Positions 54,536-63,994 of a stretch of DNA of 64,000 nucleotides are shown one piece after another. Source of the stretch: Metallibacterium scheffleri (lineage in GTDB: Bacteria > Pseudomonadota > Gammaproteobacteria > Xanthomonadales > Rhodanobacteraceae); contig NZ_LDOS01000001.1 of assembly GCF_002077135.1 (NCBI RefSeq), positions 1,114,340 through 1,178,339 of the forward strand, written 5' to 3'. The first letter of the stretch is position 1. Every line of letters begins with the position of its first letter. The translations under genes were made by a program, and so were the position numbers. The notes beneath the pieces are model-generated. The model was given only the letters and a program-made list of their open reading frames with translations, had not been told where the DNA came from and did no database searches.

Positions 54536-55300
54536 ATGAGCCCGCACGCGCCACGCATCAGCTTCATGATTGGTGGTGCGCAGAAATGCGGCACCACGGC
54601 GCTTGCCGAATTTCTGCGCGCGCATCCGCGGGTGCGCCTGCCACTGGGCAAGGAGGCACATGTCTTCGATGCGCCGGATTACGACGACGCAGCGCTGCCA
54701 GAGGCCATCGATACGCGCTTTGCCGCACATTTTGCCGAGCCGTGGCAGGACTCGCTGGTGTACGGCGATGCCACGCCGATCAGCCTGTTTCTGGAGACGG
54801 CCATCCGCCGCGCCGCGCGCTACAACCCGGCCCTGCGCTGGATCATCCTGCTGCGCGATCCGGCCGCGCGCGCGATCTCGCAGCACGCCATGGAGCGTGC
54901 GCGCGGCACGGAATCATTGCCCTTGCTGCGCGCATTGCTGGCCGAGCGCGGGCGGTTGCACCGCGCGCGCGGGGACTTGGGATGGAACTCGTCACTGCGC
55001 AATCACAGTTATCGCGCGCGCGGTGAATACGCGGCGCAATTGCAGCGGTTATTGCATCACTTTCCGCGCGAGCAGGTGCTGCTGTTGCGCAGTGTCGATC
55101 TGGCACGGGATGCCGCGGCGACGCTGCGCGAGGTCTATGCACACCTGGGTCTTGCAGAGCCGCTACGCATGCCGGAAACACTGCGCCACTTCGAGGGCAG
55201 CTACGGCCATCATGCACTCGGCCACGCCATGCTGCGCTGGTGGTCGTGGCAGCAGCGGCGCAAGCTGCGGCGTGCGCTGGATGTTGACCTACAGTCTTGA
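54536..55300 (+). CDS. sulfotransferase
   Basis: 254 aa from ATG 54536. The PAPS loop is at the N-terminus (ISFMIGGAQKCGTTALAEFL, residues 8-27), as in heparan-sulfate/Stf0-like and other stand-alone sulfotransferases. RWIILLRDPAARAISQHAME (about residues 102-121) is the 3'-phosphate site. DLGWNSSLRNHSYRARGEYA and EQVLLLRSVDLARD follow the family pattern (sulfuryl acceptor side). It precedes a glycosyltransferase by 135 nt on the same strand, so a carbohydrate acceptor is likely. Confidence 0.87.
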   Translation: MSPHAPRISFMIGGAQKCGTTALAEFLRAHPRVRLPLGKEAHVFDAPDYDDAALPEAIDTRFAAHFAEPWQDSLVYGDATPISLFLETAIRRAARYNPALRWIILLRDPAARAISQHAMERARGTESLPLLRALLAERGRLHRARGDLGWNSSLRNHSYRARGEYAAQLQRLLHHFPREQVLLLRSVDLARDAAATLREVYAHLGLAEPLRMPETLRHFEGSYGHHALGHAMLRWWSWQQRRKLRRALDVDLQS

Positions 55301-55435
55301 TCCAATCCCAGCGTTGCCACGCTCCTACAATGCGTCGATCAATACCTTCGGGATTCCGGTGTATGACCATTGCCGTGAAACTGGACCTTGCCATTCACGC
55401 CATGGATGCGGGATCCGCGGTACTGATACCGGCCC

Positions 55436-57547
55436 ATGACCTGGACTGACGCGCTGAGCTGGCGCGTGCGTCGTCTGCGCGCGCTGTTGCAACGGACGCG
55501 CGGCAGCGTGCTCAGTCGTGGCTGGCGCGGCACCTGGCGGCGCATCCTGATGGAATTGAAAGGCAGCGCGCCCGCTGCGTCGCAACCGCATCTGCTGGCG
55601 CTGGACTGGACATTCGCGCCGTTCGCGGTGCCCGAGGCCGGCAATCCGGACGTTTCGGTAATCATCCCGGTGCACGGGCATCTGGCCCACACGCTGGCGT
55701 GTCTGCGCTCCATCGCGGCCTGTGGCGACACGACCGCGTTCGAGGTCATCGTGGTGGACGACGCCTCGCCCGACGCGAGCGCGGCGACGCTCGCGCAAAT
55801 CCGTGGCCTGCGCCTGCTCGGCTTGCCGCGCAATCTCGGCTTTGTCGGTGCGTGCAATGCCGGCGCCGCAGCCGCGCGCGGACCGTTCCTGTGCTTCCTC
55901 AATAACGACACGCAGGTCACACCCGGCTGGCTGGACGCGCTGCGCGCCTGCTTCGAGGACGTGCCCGATTGCGGCATCGCCGGATCGCGCCTGCTGTATC
56001 CAGACGGCCGCCTGCAGGAATGCGGCGCGCTGGTGTTCGCCGATGGCGGCGCGTGGAATTGCGGGCGTTTCGAGCGCCCGGATCAGCCGCGCTATCTCTA
56101 CCGCCGCGAGTGCGATTACGTGTCCGGCGCGGCGCTGATGATCCCGGCCGCTCTGTTTCGCGAGGTCGGTGGATTCGACACGCGTTATGCGCCGGCCTAC
56201 TACGAGGACACCGATCTCGCTTTCGCGGTGCATGCCGCACGGCGTCGCGTGCTGGTGCAGCCCGCCAGCACCGTGATCCACTGCGAGGGCGTGACCGCGG
56301 GCATCGATCCCGAGCAGGGCGTCAAGCGCCATCAGGTGAAGAACAAGGCGCAATTCGCCGGCAAGTGGGCAGCCGCATTGCTCAAGCAAGCCCAGCCGGG
56401 AACGCGTGAAGCCGAGGCCAGCGCGCGCGCCGCAACGGACAGGCCGTACCTGCTGGTGATCGAAAGCACGCTGCCGGATGCTGCCCGCGATTCCGGGTCG
56501 CTGCGCCTGGTCGAGCTGCTGCGCAGCGCGGGGCAACTGGGCTGGCGCGTGAGCCTGATGCCGGACGACCGGCGCATGGATCTGGCGCTGGCGGCGCGCC
56601 TCGGTGCCGTGGGTGTGCAGGTCGTTGTACCGGGCAACCCGCGATCCTGGCTGGGTGCCCACGGTGACGATTTCGCGGTGGTCATGCTGAGCCGCTATGC
56701 GGTCGCGTCGGTCTGGCTGGCGCAGGTGCGCAGACTCGCGCCGCGCGCGCAGGTCATTTTCGATACGGTCGATCTGAACTTCCTGCGCGAGCGGCGCGCG
56801 GCGGAACTGGCCCGATCCGATACCCGACGCGCCGACGCACTGCGCGCGCACGAGCTGGCCTTGATCGCCGCCAGCGACTGCACCCTGCTGGTCAGCGAGG
56901 TCGAACTCGCGCTGGTGCAGGCTGAGCTGCCGCAGGCGCGGTTGCGCCTGCTGGGCAATATTCATCAGGTGCACGAGCCGATCACGCCGTTTTCCGACCG
57001 CGCCGATCTGCTGTTCATCGGCGGCTTCCAGCATCCACCCAACCGCGACGCCGTGCAGTGGTTCGCGCGCGAAGTGTTGCCGCTGCTGCGCCCGTGCCTG
57101 CCAAGGCTCTGCCTGCACGTCATCGGCAACGTCGATGCGCAGGCACGCGATGTGTTGCGCGACGTGCAGGTCGTCTTCCATGGCCGCGTCGATGATCTGC
57201 GGCCGTGGCTGGAGCGCTGTCGCGTGTCCGTCGCGCCGCTACGTTATGGCGCCGGCGTGAAAGGCAAGATCAACACCGCCATGGCCGCGGGGCTGCCGGT
57301 GGTCGCCACCCGCATCGCGGCCGAGGCCATGGCGTTGACGGACGGCGTGGACGTACTGCTGGCCGACACGCCCGCAGCCATGGCCGCGGCCATCGAACGT
57401 GCGTACACCGATCAAGCCTTGTGGCAACGCTTGTCGCGCGGTGGCATGGACAATGTGCGCCAGCACTTTTCCAGGGCGCGCGCACGTGATGTCCTGCGCG
57501 AAGTCCTGGACGACGCGCTGCGCGAATCCGCGAGTCCGTCCCGGTGA
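55436..57547 (+). CDS. two-domain glycosyltransferase (GT2 plus GT4-like)
   Basis: 703 aa. The N-terminal GT2 domain: VSVIIPVHGHLAHTLACLRS (about residues 65-84), FEVIVVDDASPDASAATLAQ, and FLCFLNNDTQVTPGWLDALR with the DXD-like acidic pair, then YAPAYYEDTDLAFAVHAARR. The C-terminal half is a Rossmann GT-B domain: SDRADLLFIGGFQHPPNRDA and YGAGVKGKINTAMAAGLPVV (GT1/GT4-type donor site). It probably adds two sugars to a surface glycan or protein. The same GT2-GT4 order occurs in the broken gene at 59533, suggesting an old duplication. Confidence 0.88.
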   Translation: MTWTDALSWRVRRLRALLQRTRGSVLSRGWRGTWRRILMELKGSAPAASQPHLLALDWTFAPFAVPEAGNPDVSVIIPVHGHLAHTLACLRSIAACGDTTAFEVIVVDDASPDASAATLAQIRGLRLLGLPRNLGFVGACNAGAAAARGPFLCFLNNDTQVTPGWLDALRACFEDVPDCGIAGSRLLYPDGRLQECGALVFADGGAWNCGRFERPDQPRYLYRRECDYVSGAALMIPAALFREVGGFDTRYAPAYYEDTDLAFAVHAARRRVLVQPASTVIHCEGVTAGIDPEQGVKRHQVKNKAQFAGKWAAALLKQAQPGTREAEASARAATDRPYLLVIESTLPDAARDSGSLRLVELLRSAGQLGWRVSLMPDDRRMDLALAARLGAVGVQVVVPGNPRSWLGAHGDDFAVVMLSRYAVASVWLAQVRRLAPRAQVIFDTVDLNFLRERRAAELARSDTRRADALRAHELALIAASDCTLLVSEVELALVQAELPQARLRLLGNIHQVHEPITPFSDRADLLFIGGFQHPPNRDAVQWFAREVLPLLRPCLPRLCLHVIGNVDAQARDVLRDVQVVFHGRVDDLRPWLERCRVSVAPLRYGAGVKGKINTAMAAGLPVVATRIAAEAMALTDGVDVLLADTPAAMAAAIERAYTDQALWQRLSRGGMDNVRQHFSRARARDVLREVLDDALRESASPSR

Positions 57548-57675
57548 ATCGGATGCGCCATTCACGCTGCAATGGCGATTCGCGATCGAGTTCAGGCGCC
57601 CGCATCGAGCGCATCGAACAACGTCCCGTGATCCTGCCGGCCCGATCGCTTGGCCGTTCCCATCTCGGTTTCGTC

Positions 57676-57695
57676 GTTCCCGCGTAGGCGGGAAC
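57676..57695. repeat. REP-like hairpin
   Basis: GTTCCCGC-GTAG-GCGGGAAC, an 8-bp perfect stem in the gap between the glycosyltransferase and HicBA module 3. The rest of 57548-57844 contains only a TTGACG at 57796-57801, probably the -35 box of the original promoter of the lyase gene now at 58376. Confidence 0.65.
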
Positions 57696-57844
57696 CCATT
57701 TCCCCCTATGGATCCCCGTTCCCGAGTGGTTGTGTCGGGGATGGGAACCCGGTAACACGGCACAATGGGCCATCGGACACGGCATCGCCTCAGCCTTGAC
57801 GATCCGGCCAGACCCATCCCTCATTCCCCTGATCGCATTGACCC

Positions 57845-57967
57845 ATGAACAAACCCCGGCAAGCCCTCGCCCTCGGCATCCGCGCCATCCACGCGGGGCA
57901 GGCGCCCGGTTTCGAATCGACGGGTGAACGCTGCCTGGATCGTAAGGTGCTGCCTGTTCGGCGGTAG
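57845..57967 (+). pseudogene. duplicated 5' fragment of the cystathionine lyase gene (left repeat of HicBA module 3)
   Basis: The first 64 nt (57845-57908) match 58376-58439 at 60 of 64 positions, both starting at the ATG and giving MNKPRQALALGIRAIHAGQA here versus MNKPQQPLGLGTRAIHAGQA in the real gene. The similarity then ends and the frame stops at TAG 57967. The HicBA pair lies exactly between the fragment and the full gene. This reads as a target duplication at the start of the lyase gene, with the original promoter left upstream. Confidence 0.85.
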
Positions 57968-58002
57968 AATTCAGGAGCTTCGACATGGCCGGAGGAAGGG
58001 CG

Positions 58003-58194
58003 ATGAACGCTCAGCTCAAGATGGTGTTCTGGCAAGGCGATCGCTACTGGCTGGGCAAGCTGGTCGACCACCCTGAAATCATGTGTCAGGGCGAAAACAT
58101 CGAGGAGCTCGAAGCCAATCTGCGCGACGCCTATCGCGAACTCTTATTGGAGGATGTGCCGCCTGGTTATCAGGTGCGAGACATCGCCCTTTGA
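58003..58194 (+). CDS. hicB: HicB-family antitoxin (module 3)
   Basis: 63 aa from ATG 58003, immediately after GGAGGAAGGG. Short HicB type: LKMVFWQGDRYWLGKLVDHP opens the fold, then GENIEELEANLRDAYRELLL and the tail PPGYQVRDIAL. The stop overlaps the hicA start by 4 nt. The pair is intact here, in contrast to modules 1 and 2. Upstream ATG 57985 is less likely because the ribosome site lies between the two. Confidence 0.85.
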   Translation: MNAQLKMVFWQGDRYWLGKLVDHPEIMCQGENIEELEANLRDAYRELLLEDVPPGYQVRDIAL

Positions 58195-58370
58195 AGCGAG
58201 AGGAGCTGCTGCGTCAACTTGCAGTGGCAGGCTGCGTTCTGGTGCGTCACGGTGGGCGTCATGACATCTGGCTGAATCCGCGCACAGGACAAAAGCAACC
58301 CATTCCGAGGCATCGCGACGTTGAAGATGCCTTGGCCAAGCACATCTTCAAATACCTCGGATTGCGCTGA
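58191..58370 (+). CDS. hicA: HicA-family mRNA interferase toxin (module 3)
   Basis: 59 aa with a TTG start (58191) overlapping the hicB stop. KREELLRQLAVAGCVLVRHG, then GRHDIWLNPRTGQKQPIPRH and DVEDALAKHIFKYLGL: the HicA double-stranded RNA-binding fold with the catalytic His in GRHDIW. It ends 5 nt before the lyase gene, so the toxin and the lyase may share a transcript. It is the only complete HicA in the window. Confidence 0.85.
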   Translation: MKREELLRQLAVAGCVLVRHGGRHDIWLNPRTGQKQPIPRHRDVEDALAKHIFKYLGLR

Positions 58371-58375
58371 CACCC

Positions 58376-59536
58376 ATGAACAAACCCCAGCAACCCCTCG
58401 GCCTCGGCACCCGCGCCATCCACGCGGGGCAGGCGCCCGATCCATCGACCGGCGCGATCATGACGCCGATCTACGCCACCTCCACGTACGTGCAGCGCAG
58501 CCCCGGCAAGCACCAGGGCTACGAGTATTCGCGCACGCACAACCCCACGCGTTTCGCCTATGAACGCTGCGTGGCCGATCTGGAAGGCGGTGTCGCCGGC
58601 TTCGCCTTTGCCTCGGGTCTGGCCGCGGCCAGCACCGTGCTCGAGCTGCTGGATTCCGGCAGCCACGTCATCGCCATGGACGATTTGTACGGCGGCACTT
58701 ATCGTTTGTTCGAGCGCGTGCGGCGGCGCTCGGCGGGGCTGGATTTCAGCTTCATCGACTTGAACGACGGCGCCGCGCTGAAGGCGGCGCTCAAGCCCAA
58801 CACACGCATGATCTGGGCGGAGACGCCCACCAACCCCATGCTCAAGCTGGTGGACCTCGCCAGGGTCGGTGCCTTCGCGCGCAAGCACGGGCTGACCCTG
58901 GTGGTGGACAACACCTTCTGCTCGCCCATGCTGCAGCGCCCGCTGGAATACGGCGCGCACCTGGTGCTGCATTCGGCCACCAAGTACCTCAACGGCCATT
59001 CCGACATGGTCGGCGGCATCGTCGTGGCCGGCACGCAGGAACTGGCCGAGCCGATGGCCTTCCTGCAGAACTCGGTCGGCGCCATCGCCGGGCCGTTCGA
59101 CAGTTTTCTCGCCCTGCGCGGCCTCAAGACCCTGCACCTGCGCATGCGCGCGCATTGCGACAATGCACTGGAACTGGCGCGCTGGCTGGAGAAACATCCC
59201 ACCATCGAGCGCGTGATCTACCCCGGCCTGAAAAGCCATCCGCAGCACGCGCTGGCCAAACGCCAGATGCAGGGCTACGGCGGCATCATCAGCATCGAGG
59301 TCAAGGGCGGGCTGAAGAAAGCGCGCAGCATGCTAGAGCGCTGCCACCTGTTCGCGCTGGCCGAATCACTGGGCGGCGTGGAGAGCCTGATCGAGCACCC
59401 CGCCATCATGACCCACGCCTCCATCCCGCCCGCGCAGCGCAAGCGGCTCGGCATCAGCGATGCGCTGGTAAGGTTGTCGGTGGGTGTGGAGTGCGTCGAT
59501 GATCTGCGCGGAGAGCTGACGCGAACGTTGTCATGA
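58376..59536 (+). CDS. cystathionine gamma-lyase/gamma-synthase family PLP enzyme
   Basis: 386 aa. Cys/Met metabolism PLP enzyme: YEYSRTHNPTRFAYERCVAD, GFAFASGLAAASTVLELLDS, and the PLP lysine in LHSATKYLNGHSDMVGGIVV (GHSD after the lysine is typical of MetB/MetC/CGL rather than MetZ). C-terminal GGVESLIEHPAIMTHASIPP is the substrate-carboxylate motif. With cbs at 32051 it would convert homocysteine to cysteine; gamma-synthase activity is the alternative. Start codon region duplicated at 57845. Overlaps the next gene by 4 nt (ATGA at 59533). Confidence 0.88.
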   Translation: MNKPQQPLGLGTRAIHAGQAPDPSTGAIMTPIYATSTYVQRSPGKHQGYEYSRTHNPTRFAYERCVADLEGGVAGFAFASGLAAASTVLELLDSGSHVIAMDDLYGGTYRLFERVRRRSAGLDFSFIDLNDGAALKAALKPNTRMIWAETPTNPMLKLVDLARVGAFARKHGLTLVVDNTFCSPMLQRPLEYGAHLVLHSATKYLNGHSDMVGGIVVAGTQELAEPMAFLQNSVGAIAGPFDSFLALRGLKTLHLRMRAHCDNALELARWLEKHPTIERVIYPGLKSHPQHALAKRQMQGYGGIISIEVKGGLKKARSMLERCHLFALAESLGGVESLIEHPAIMTHASIPPAQRKRLGISDALVRLSVGVECVDDLRGELTRTLS

Positions 59537-62500
59537 GCAAGCGGAAAATCACGCGCTCCACGGCGGTTGGCGCGACATCAAACAAAATCAGCACGCGACG
59601 CGCGATCATGGTGCTGGGAATGCATCGCAGCGGCACCTCCGCCATCACGCGTGTGCTCAATTTGCTGGGCGTCGAGCTGGGATCGCGCCTGATGCCGCCG
59701 GCGCCCGACAACCCAACGGGCTTTTGGGAACATCTCGATGCGGTCGAGATCCATGACCGATTGTTGGGGAAACTGGGGCGCAGTTGGGATGACTTTCGGC
59801 CCCTGCCAGCGGGCTGGCTGCACTGCGCGGCGGCGAAGCATGCCCAGCAACAAATCCTGCAATTGATTCAGTCCGAGTTTTCCGATGCGCCATTGTGGGC
59901 TGTTAAGGATCCGCGTTTATGTCTGTTCGTGCCGTTATGGGAGCGCGTGTTGTGCAGTCTTGGCATCGAGCCTTGCGCGCTGATCGTGCTGCGTGAACCA
60001 GCGGAGACAGCGCGTTCGCTGCACGAGCGCAATGCGATTCCCGCTGCATTGGGCGAGGCCTTGTGGTGCCGTTATACCGTCGAAGCCATACGCGGCAGCG
60101 CGCGCAACCGGCACGCGGAATTGCGTTACTCACACTTGCTGCAAGATTGGCGAACCGAGATGAAGCGGCTTGATTCGACATTCGCCCTGAACATGGATTG
60201 GAACGAGCAAGCCATGGAACGCATTGATGCTTTTCTGCACTCGGCGCGTACCGAGCCCGATCGTGCTTCCGAGCTGACGCCCTTTCGCAGCGACCGGTTG
60301 CCTCTGGTGCTGAGCGCTCCTGGACTGGATCTCAAACAACTGGCAGATGCCGCGGATGCGGCACTCATGCATATCGCGCGCGAGTCGCTTGCCTATGCGG
60401 AAGCCGAGTACTTGCAAGTCGAGCGCACCCGCTTCAGCGAGGCCGAGGATCGTGCACGACTTCGCATTGATGAAGCCGTGCGTTGGGCACAACGGCTTGA
60501 GAACGAACAGGAGTCGACTCGTGCGCAATTCGGTGAGTTGCAGCGTGAACACGAGCGCGTCGCGTCGTGGGCGCAATCATTGGATCGCGAGTTGCAAGTC
60601 GAGCGCACCCGCTTCAGCGAGGCCGAGGATCGTGCACGACTTCGCATTGGCGACCGGGATACGCTGATCCTCACCCTGCAGCAGACTCTTGTGCACCAAC
60701 GCGAACAATCCGAGCGCATGGCGGGCGAGGCGGCGTCAGCACGGCGTCTATTTGAGGAGATACGTGATTCCCGGTCATGGCGCATCACGCGCCCCTTGCG
60801 CGTCATCGCGCGCATTCTGCGCGGCGAATGGCCAGTGGTGCGCAATGAAATAAAGCGCCGCCGCGAACAGGCGCGCATCGCCGCGACCGCTCGTGAATCC
60901 AGCATTGATCCGGGGACGCGCGATGCGCCAGCAGCACGCGATCTGACTGCGCGCATCGAGTCCTCTCCGGCGCTTGTAAACTACTTGCCGCGCGCTCGAA
61001 TCAGCGATTTGGCCCTGCCTGCTTACCATGCGCCGCTGGTCAGCATCATCGTGCCGGCGTACGGCATGCTGGATGTCACCGCGCGCTGCCTGCACTCCGA
61101 TCATGGCGCATCCGCCGAGCGTACCGTTCGAGGTGATCGTCGTTGAGGATGCCTCGGGCGATACGGATATCGATCAATTGGCCAAGGTCAGCGGCTTGCG
61201 CTACGAAAAGAATCCCGAGAACCTGGGCTTCGTGCGCTCCTGCAATCGCGCGGCGGGGCTCGCGCGCGGCGAGTACGTGTACTTTCTCAACAACGACACC
61301 GAAGTTACCGAAGGCTGGCTGGATGCGCTGCTGGACGTGTTCCGGCGCTATCCCGATTGCGGCCTGGCGGGATCGAAACTGGTCTATCCGGATGGACGCT
61401 TGCAGGAAGCGGCGGGATCATGTGGCAGGACGCCAGCGCCTGGAACTACGGTCGCCTCGATGATCCCGAGCGCAGCATCTACAACTACCTGCGTGAATCC
61501 GACTATTGCTCGGGCGCATCGCTGCTGATCCGCAAGGCGCTGTTCGAGCAACTGGGTCGCTTCGATGAAATCTACGCACCGGCCTACTGCGAGGACTCGG
61601 ATCTCGCGTTCAAGGTGCGCGCCGCAGGACTCAAGGTTTATTACCAGCCCGCGTCGGTGGTGGTGCATTACGAGGGCGTCCCGCATGGCACCGACACCGG
61701 CAGCGGCATCAAGTCCTACCAGGTGCGCAATCAGGCAATCTTTCGCCAGCGCTGGCAGTCGACTCTGCAAGCCGATCATTATCCAAACGCCGAAAACGTG
61801 TTTCGCGCGCGTGGACGTGATAAATACGCGCGCATCATATTGATCATAGACCACTACGCACCACAGCCGGATCGCGATGCCGGCTCGCGCACAATGATGC
61901 AGTTCATCCAGCGCTTCCTGGAGCGCGGCTATCGGGTCAAGTTCTGGCCAGAGAATCTGCACTTCGATCCGGTGTATGTGCCGCCATTACTGCAGCTTGG
62001 TGGTTGAGGTTATGTACGGCGTCGAATATGCTGGTGCTTTCGATGCTTGGATGCGCGAGCATGGTGTCGCGCTGGACTACATTTTGTTGAGTCGGCCACA
62101 TATCGCGGTGCAGTTCATCGAGATTGCGCGCAAGTATTCGGCTGCGCCGCTGCTGTACTACGGGCATGACGTGCATCATCTGCGTCTGGACGATCAATTG
62201 CGCGTGATGCCTGACGATGCTGCCGTGCGCAAGGAGCGCCAAATGATCGCGGAACTCGAGCACGAGGTCTGGCGCAGTGTGGATGCGGTGTATTACCCAT
62301 CAGATTCTGAAACCACGCAGGTGCGCGCCTGGCTGGCGCTGCATGCGCGCAGGTGCGCGCGCACCGTGCCTGCCTATGCCTTCGAAGAGTTGCATGATGA
62401 CCCCACGCGCAATCTGCACGAGCGCGAGGGGTTGATTTTCGTCGCCGGATTCGCGCACCCGCCGAATGTGGATGCGGCGCTGTGGCTCGTGCGCGAGGTA

Positions 62501-62969
62501 TTGCCGCGCTTGCATCAGCACATGCCCGGATTGCGCCTAAGTCTGGTCGGCTCGAATCCATCCGCCGATGTGCGCGCCCTGCAAGACGAACGCGTCGAGG
62601 TAACCGGGTTTGTCACCGACGCGGAGTTGGCGCAACGCTATGCACATGCTCGCGTAGCGGTCGCGCCGTTGCGTTTCGGCGGCGGCATCAAGGGCAAGGT
62701 CATCGAAGCCATGCGTCATGGAGTGCCGTGCGTCACCACATCGGCAGGCGCGCAGGGATTGGACGGGTGCGATGCGCTGGCTGTCTGCGATGCGGCGACG
62801 ATTTCACGCAGCACATACTTGGATTGATCGGTGACGATGCCGAATGGCGTCGCCGCGCGCTGGCCGGGCAAGCATTCGTGCATGCGCATTACACGTCGGA
62901 CGCTCAATGGCAGGCCTTTGCGCGCGAACTGGACTTGCGCCATGCCATGTTACCCGGGCGGCAGCATGA
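59533..62969 (+). pseudogene. giant sulfotransferase-glycosyltransferase fusion, multiply frameshifted
   Basis: Read across frames this is one protein of about 1,140 residues: a sulfotransferase-like domain (MVLGMHRSGTSAITRVLNLL), a coiled coil with a repeated LQVERTRFSEAEDRARLRI unit, a GT2 domain ([44 protein letters not shown]) and a GT4-like domain (LIFVAGFAHPPNVDAALWLV, RFGGGIKGKVIEAMRHGVPC). Frame changes are needed near 61100 (+1), 61409 (-1), 62006 (+1) and 62797 (-1). The first open segment ends at 61146. One more shift near 62945 would end it at TGA 62969, overlapping the next ATG. Either real decay or clustered assembly errors. Confidence 0.8.
60412..60649. repeat. 58-nt exact in-frame direct repeat inside the coiled coil
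   Basis: 60412-60469 and 60592-60649 are identical over 58 nt, 180 nt apart (exactly 60 codons), encoding LQVERTRFSEAEDRARLRI twice. The high identity shows a recent internal duplication or conversion; the number of units may vary between strains. Confidence 0.9.
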
Positions 62970-63994
62970 TCGCGCGTGCGCGCGCTCCGCTGCGCCTGGG
63001 TCTTGCCGGCGGTGGCAGCGATGTCTCGCCGTATTGCGACCAGTTCGGCGGTCAGGTGATGAACGTCACCATCGACCGCTATGCCTACGCCATCGTGCGA
63101 CCGGGCGATGGGCAGAGCACGTGCTTCGAGGCGCTGGATGTCCGGCACCACGCCGAGCATATCTGCGGCGACGAACATTCACTCAGTGGCCCATTGCAAC
63201 TGGCGCGTGGTGTGTATGCGCGCGTCTGCCGCGACTTTCTCGACGGCAAGCAGCCATCGCTGCGCGTGACCACGTATTCCGATGCACCACCGGGCTCGGG
63301 CCTGGGGTCGTCCTCGACCATGGTGGTGGCCTTGCTGCAGGCGTTCGTCGAATACTTCGGTTTGCCGTTGGGTGAGTACGAAGTCGCGCGGCTGGCGTAT
63401 CAGATCGAGCGCAATGACCTGGGCTTGGCGGGCGGCAAGCAGGACCAGTATGCGGCAACCTTTGGCGGCTTCAACTTCATGGAGTTCTATGCCGACGACC
63501 GCGTGATCGTGAACCCGCTGCGCGTCAAGGACTGGGTGTGGGCTGAGCTCGAAGCATCGCTGGTGCTGTATTTCACCGGCGTGTCGCGCGCCTCGGCGGA
63601 CATCATCGATCAACAGTCGCGCAACGTCAGCGAGCAGAATCAAGCGTCGATCGAGGCCATGCACCGGCTCAAGGACGAAGCTGTGGCCATGAAGGAATGT
63701 GTGCTCATGGGCGATTTGAGGCGACTGGAAGCGACCTTGCGTGCCGGCTGGGAGGCGAAGAAGCAAACCGCCAGCAGCATCAGCAACCTGCTGATCGAAA
63801 ACATCGAGCGCGTGGCCTTTGCCAATGGCGCGCGCGCGGCGAAAATCTCCGGCGCGGGCGGTGGCGGATTCATGATGTTCCTGTGTGGCGCAGAGGACCG
63901 GCTCACGCTCAACCGCGCACTGCTGGAGCAAGGCGGCAGCCTGCTCGATTTCCACTTCACCCAACGCGGAGCGATGTCGTGGCGAGTTCCCTGA
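62966..63994 (+). CDS. GHMP kinase, D-glycero-D-manno-heptose 7-phosphate kinase-like
   Basis: 342 aa from ATG 62966 (MIARARAPLRLGLAGGGSDV). GHMP motifs: SYPYCDQFGG-type motif 1 as GLAGGGSDVSPYCDQFGG, motif 2 DAPPGSGLGSSSTMVVALLQ with the ATP-binding GLGSSS, and motif 3 KISGAGGGGFMMFLC. NDLGLAGGKQDQYAATFGGF is characteristic of HddA-type heptose kinases. It would phosphorylate heptose 7-phosphate toward GDP-heptose for S-layer, capsule or LPS sugars; fucose or mannose kinase-like roles are alternatives. The gene continues a surface-glycan locus that runs out of the window. Confidence 0.88.
   Translation: MIARARAPLRLGLAGGGSDVSPYCDQFGGQVMNVTIDRYAYAIVRPGDGQSTCFEALDVRHHAEHICGDEHSLSGPLQLARGVYARVCRDFLDGKQPSLRVTTYSDAPPGSGLGSSSTMVVALLQAFVEYFGLPLGEYEVARLAYQIERNDLGLAGGKQDQYAATFGGFNFMEFYADDRVIVNPLRVKDWVWAELEASLVLYFTGVSRASADIIDQQSRNVSEQNQASIEAMHRLKDEAVAMKECVLMGDLRRLEATLRAGWEAKKQTASSISNLLIENIERVAFANGARAAKISGAGGGGFMMFLCGAEDRLTLNRALLEQGGSLLDFHFTQRGAMSWRVP

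Noticed and set aside
55325..57181. 618-codon minus-strand frame opposite the glycosyltransferase
   Set aside because: The plus strand carries clear GT2 and GT-B motifs; the minus frame has none.
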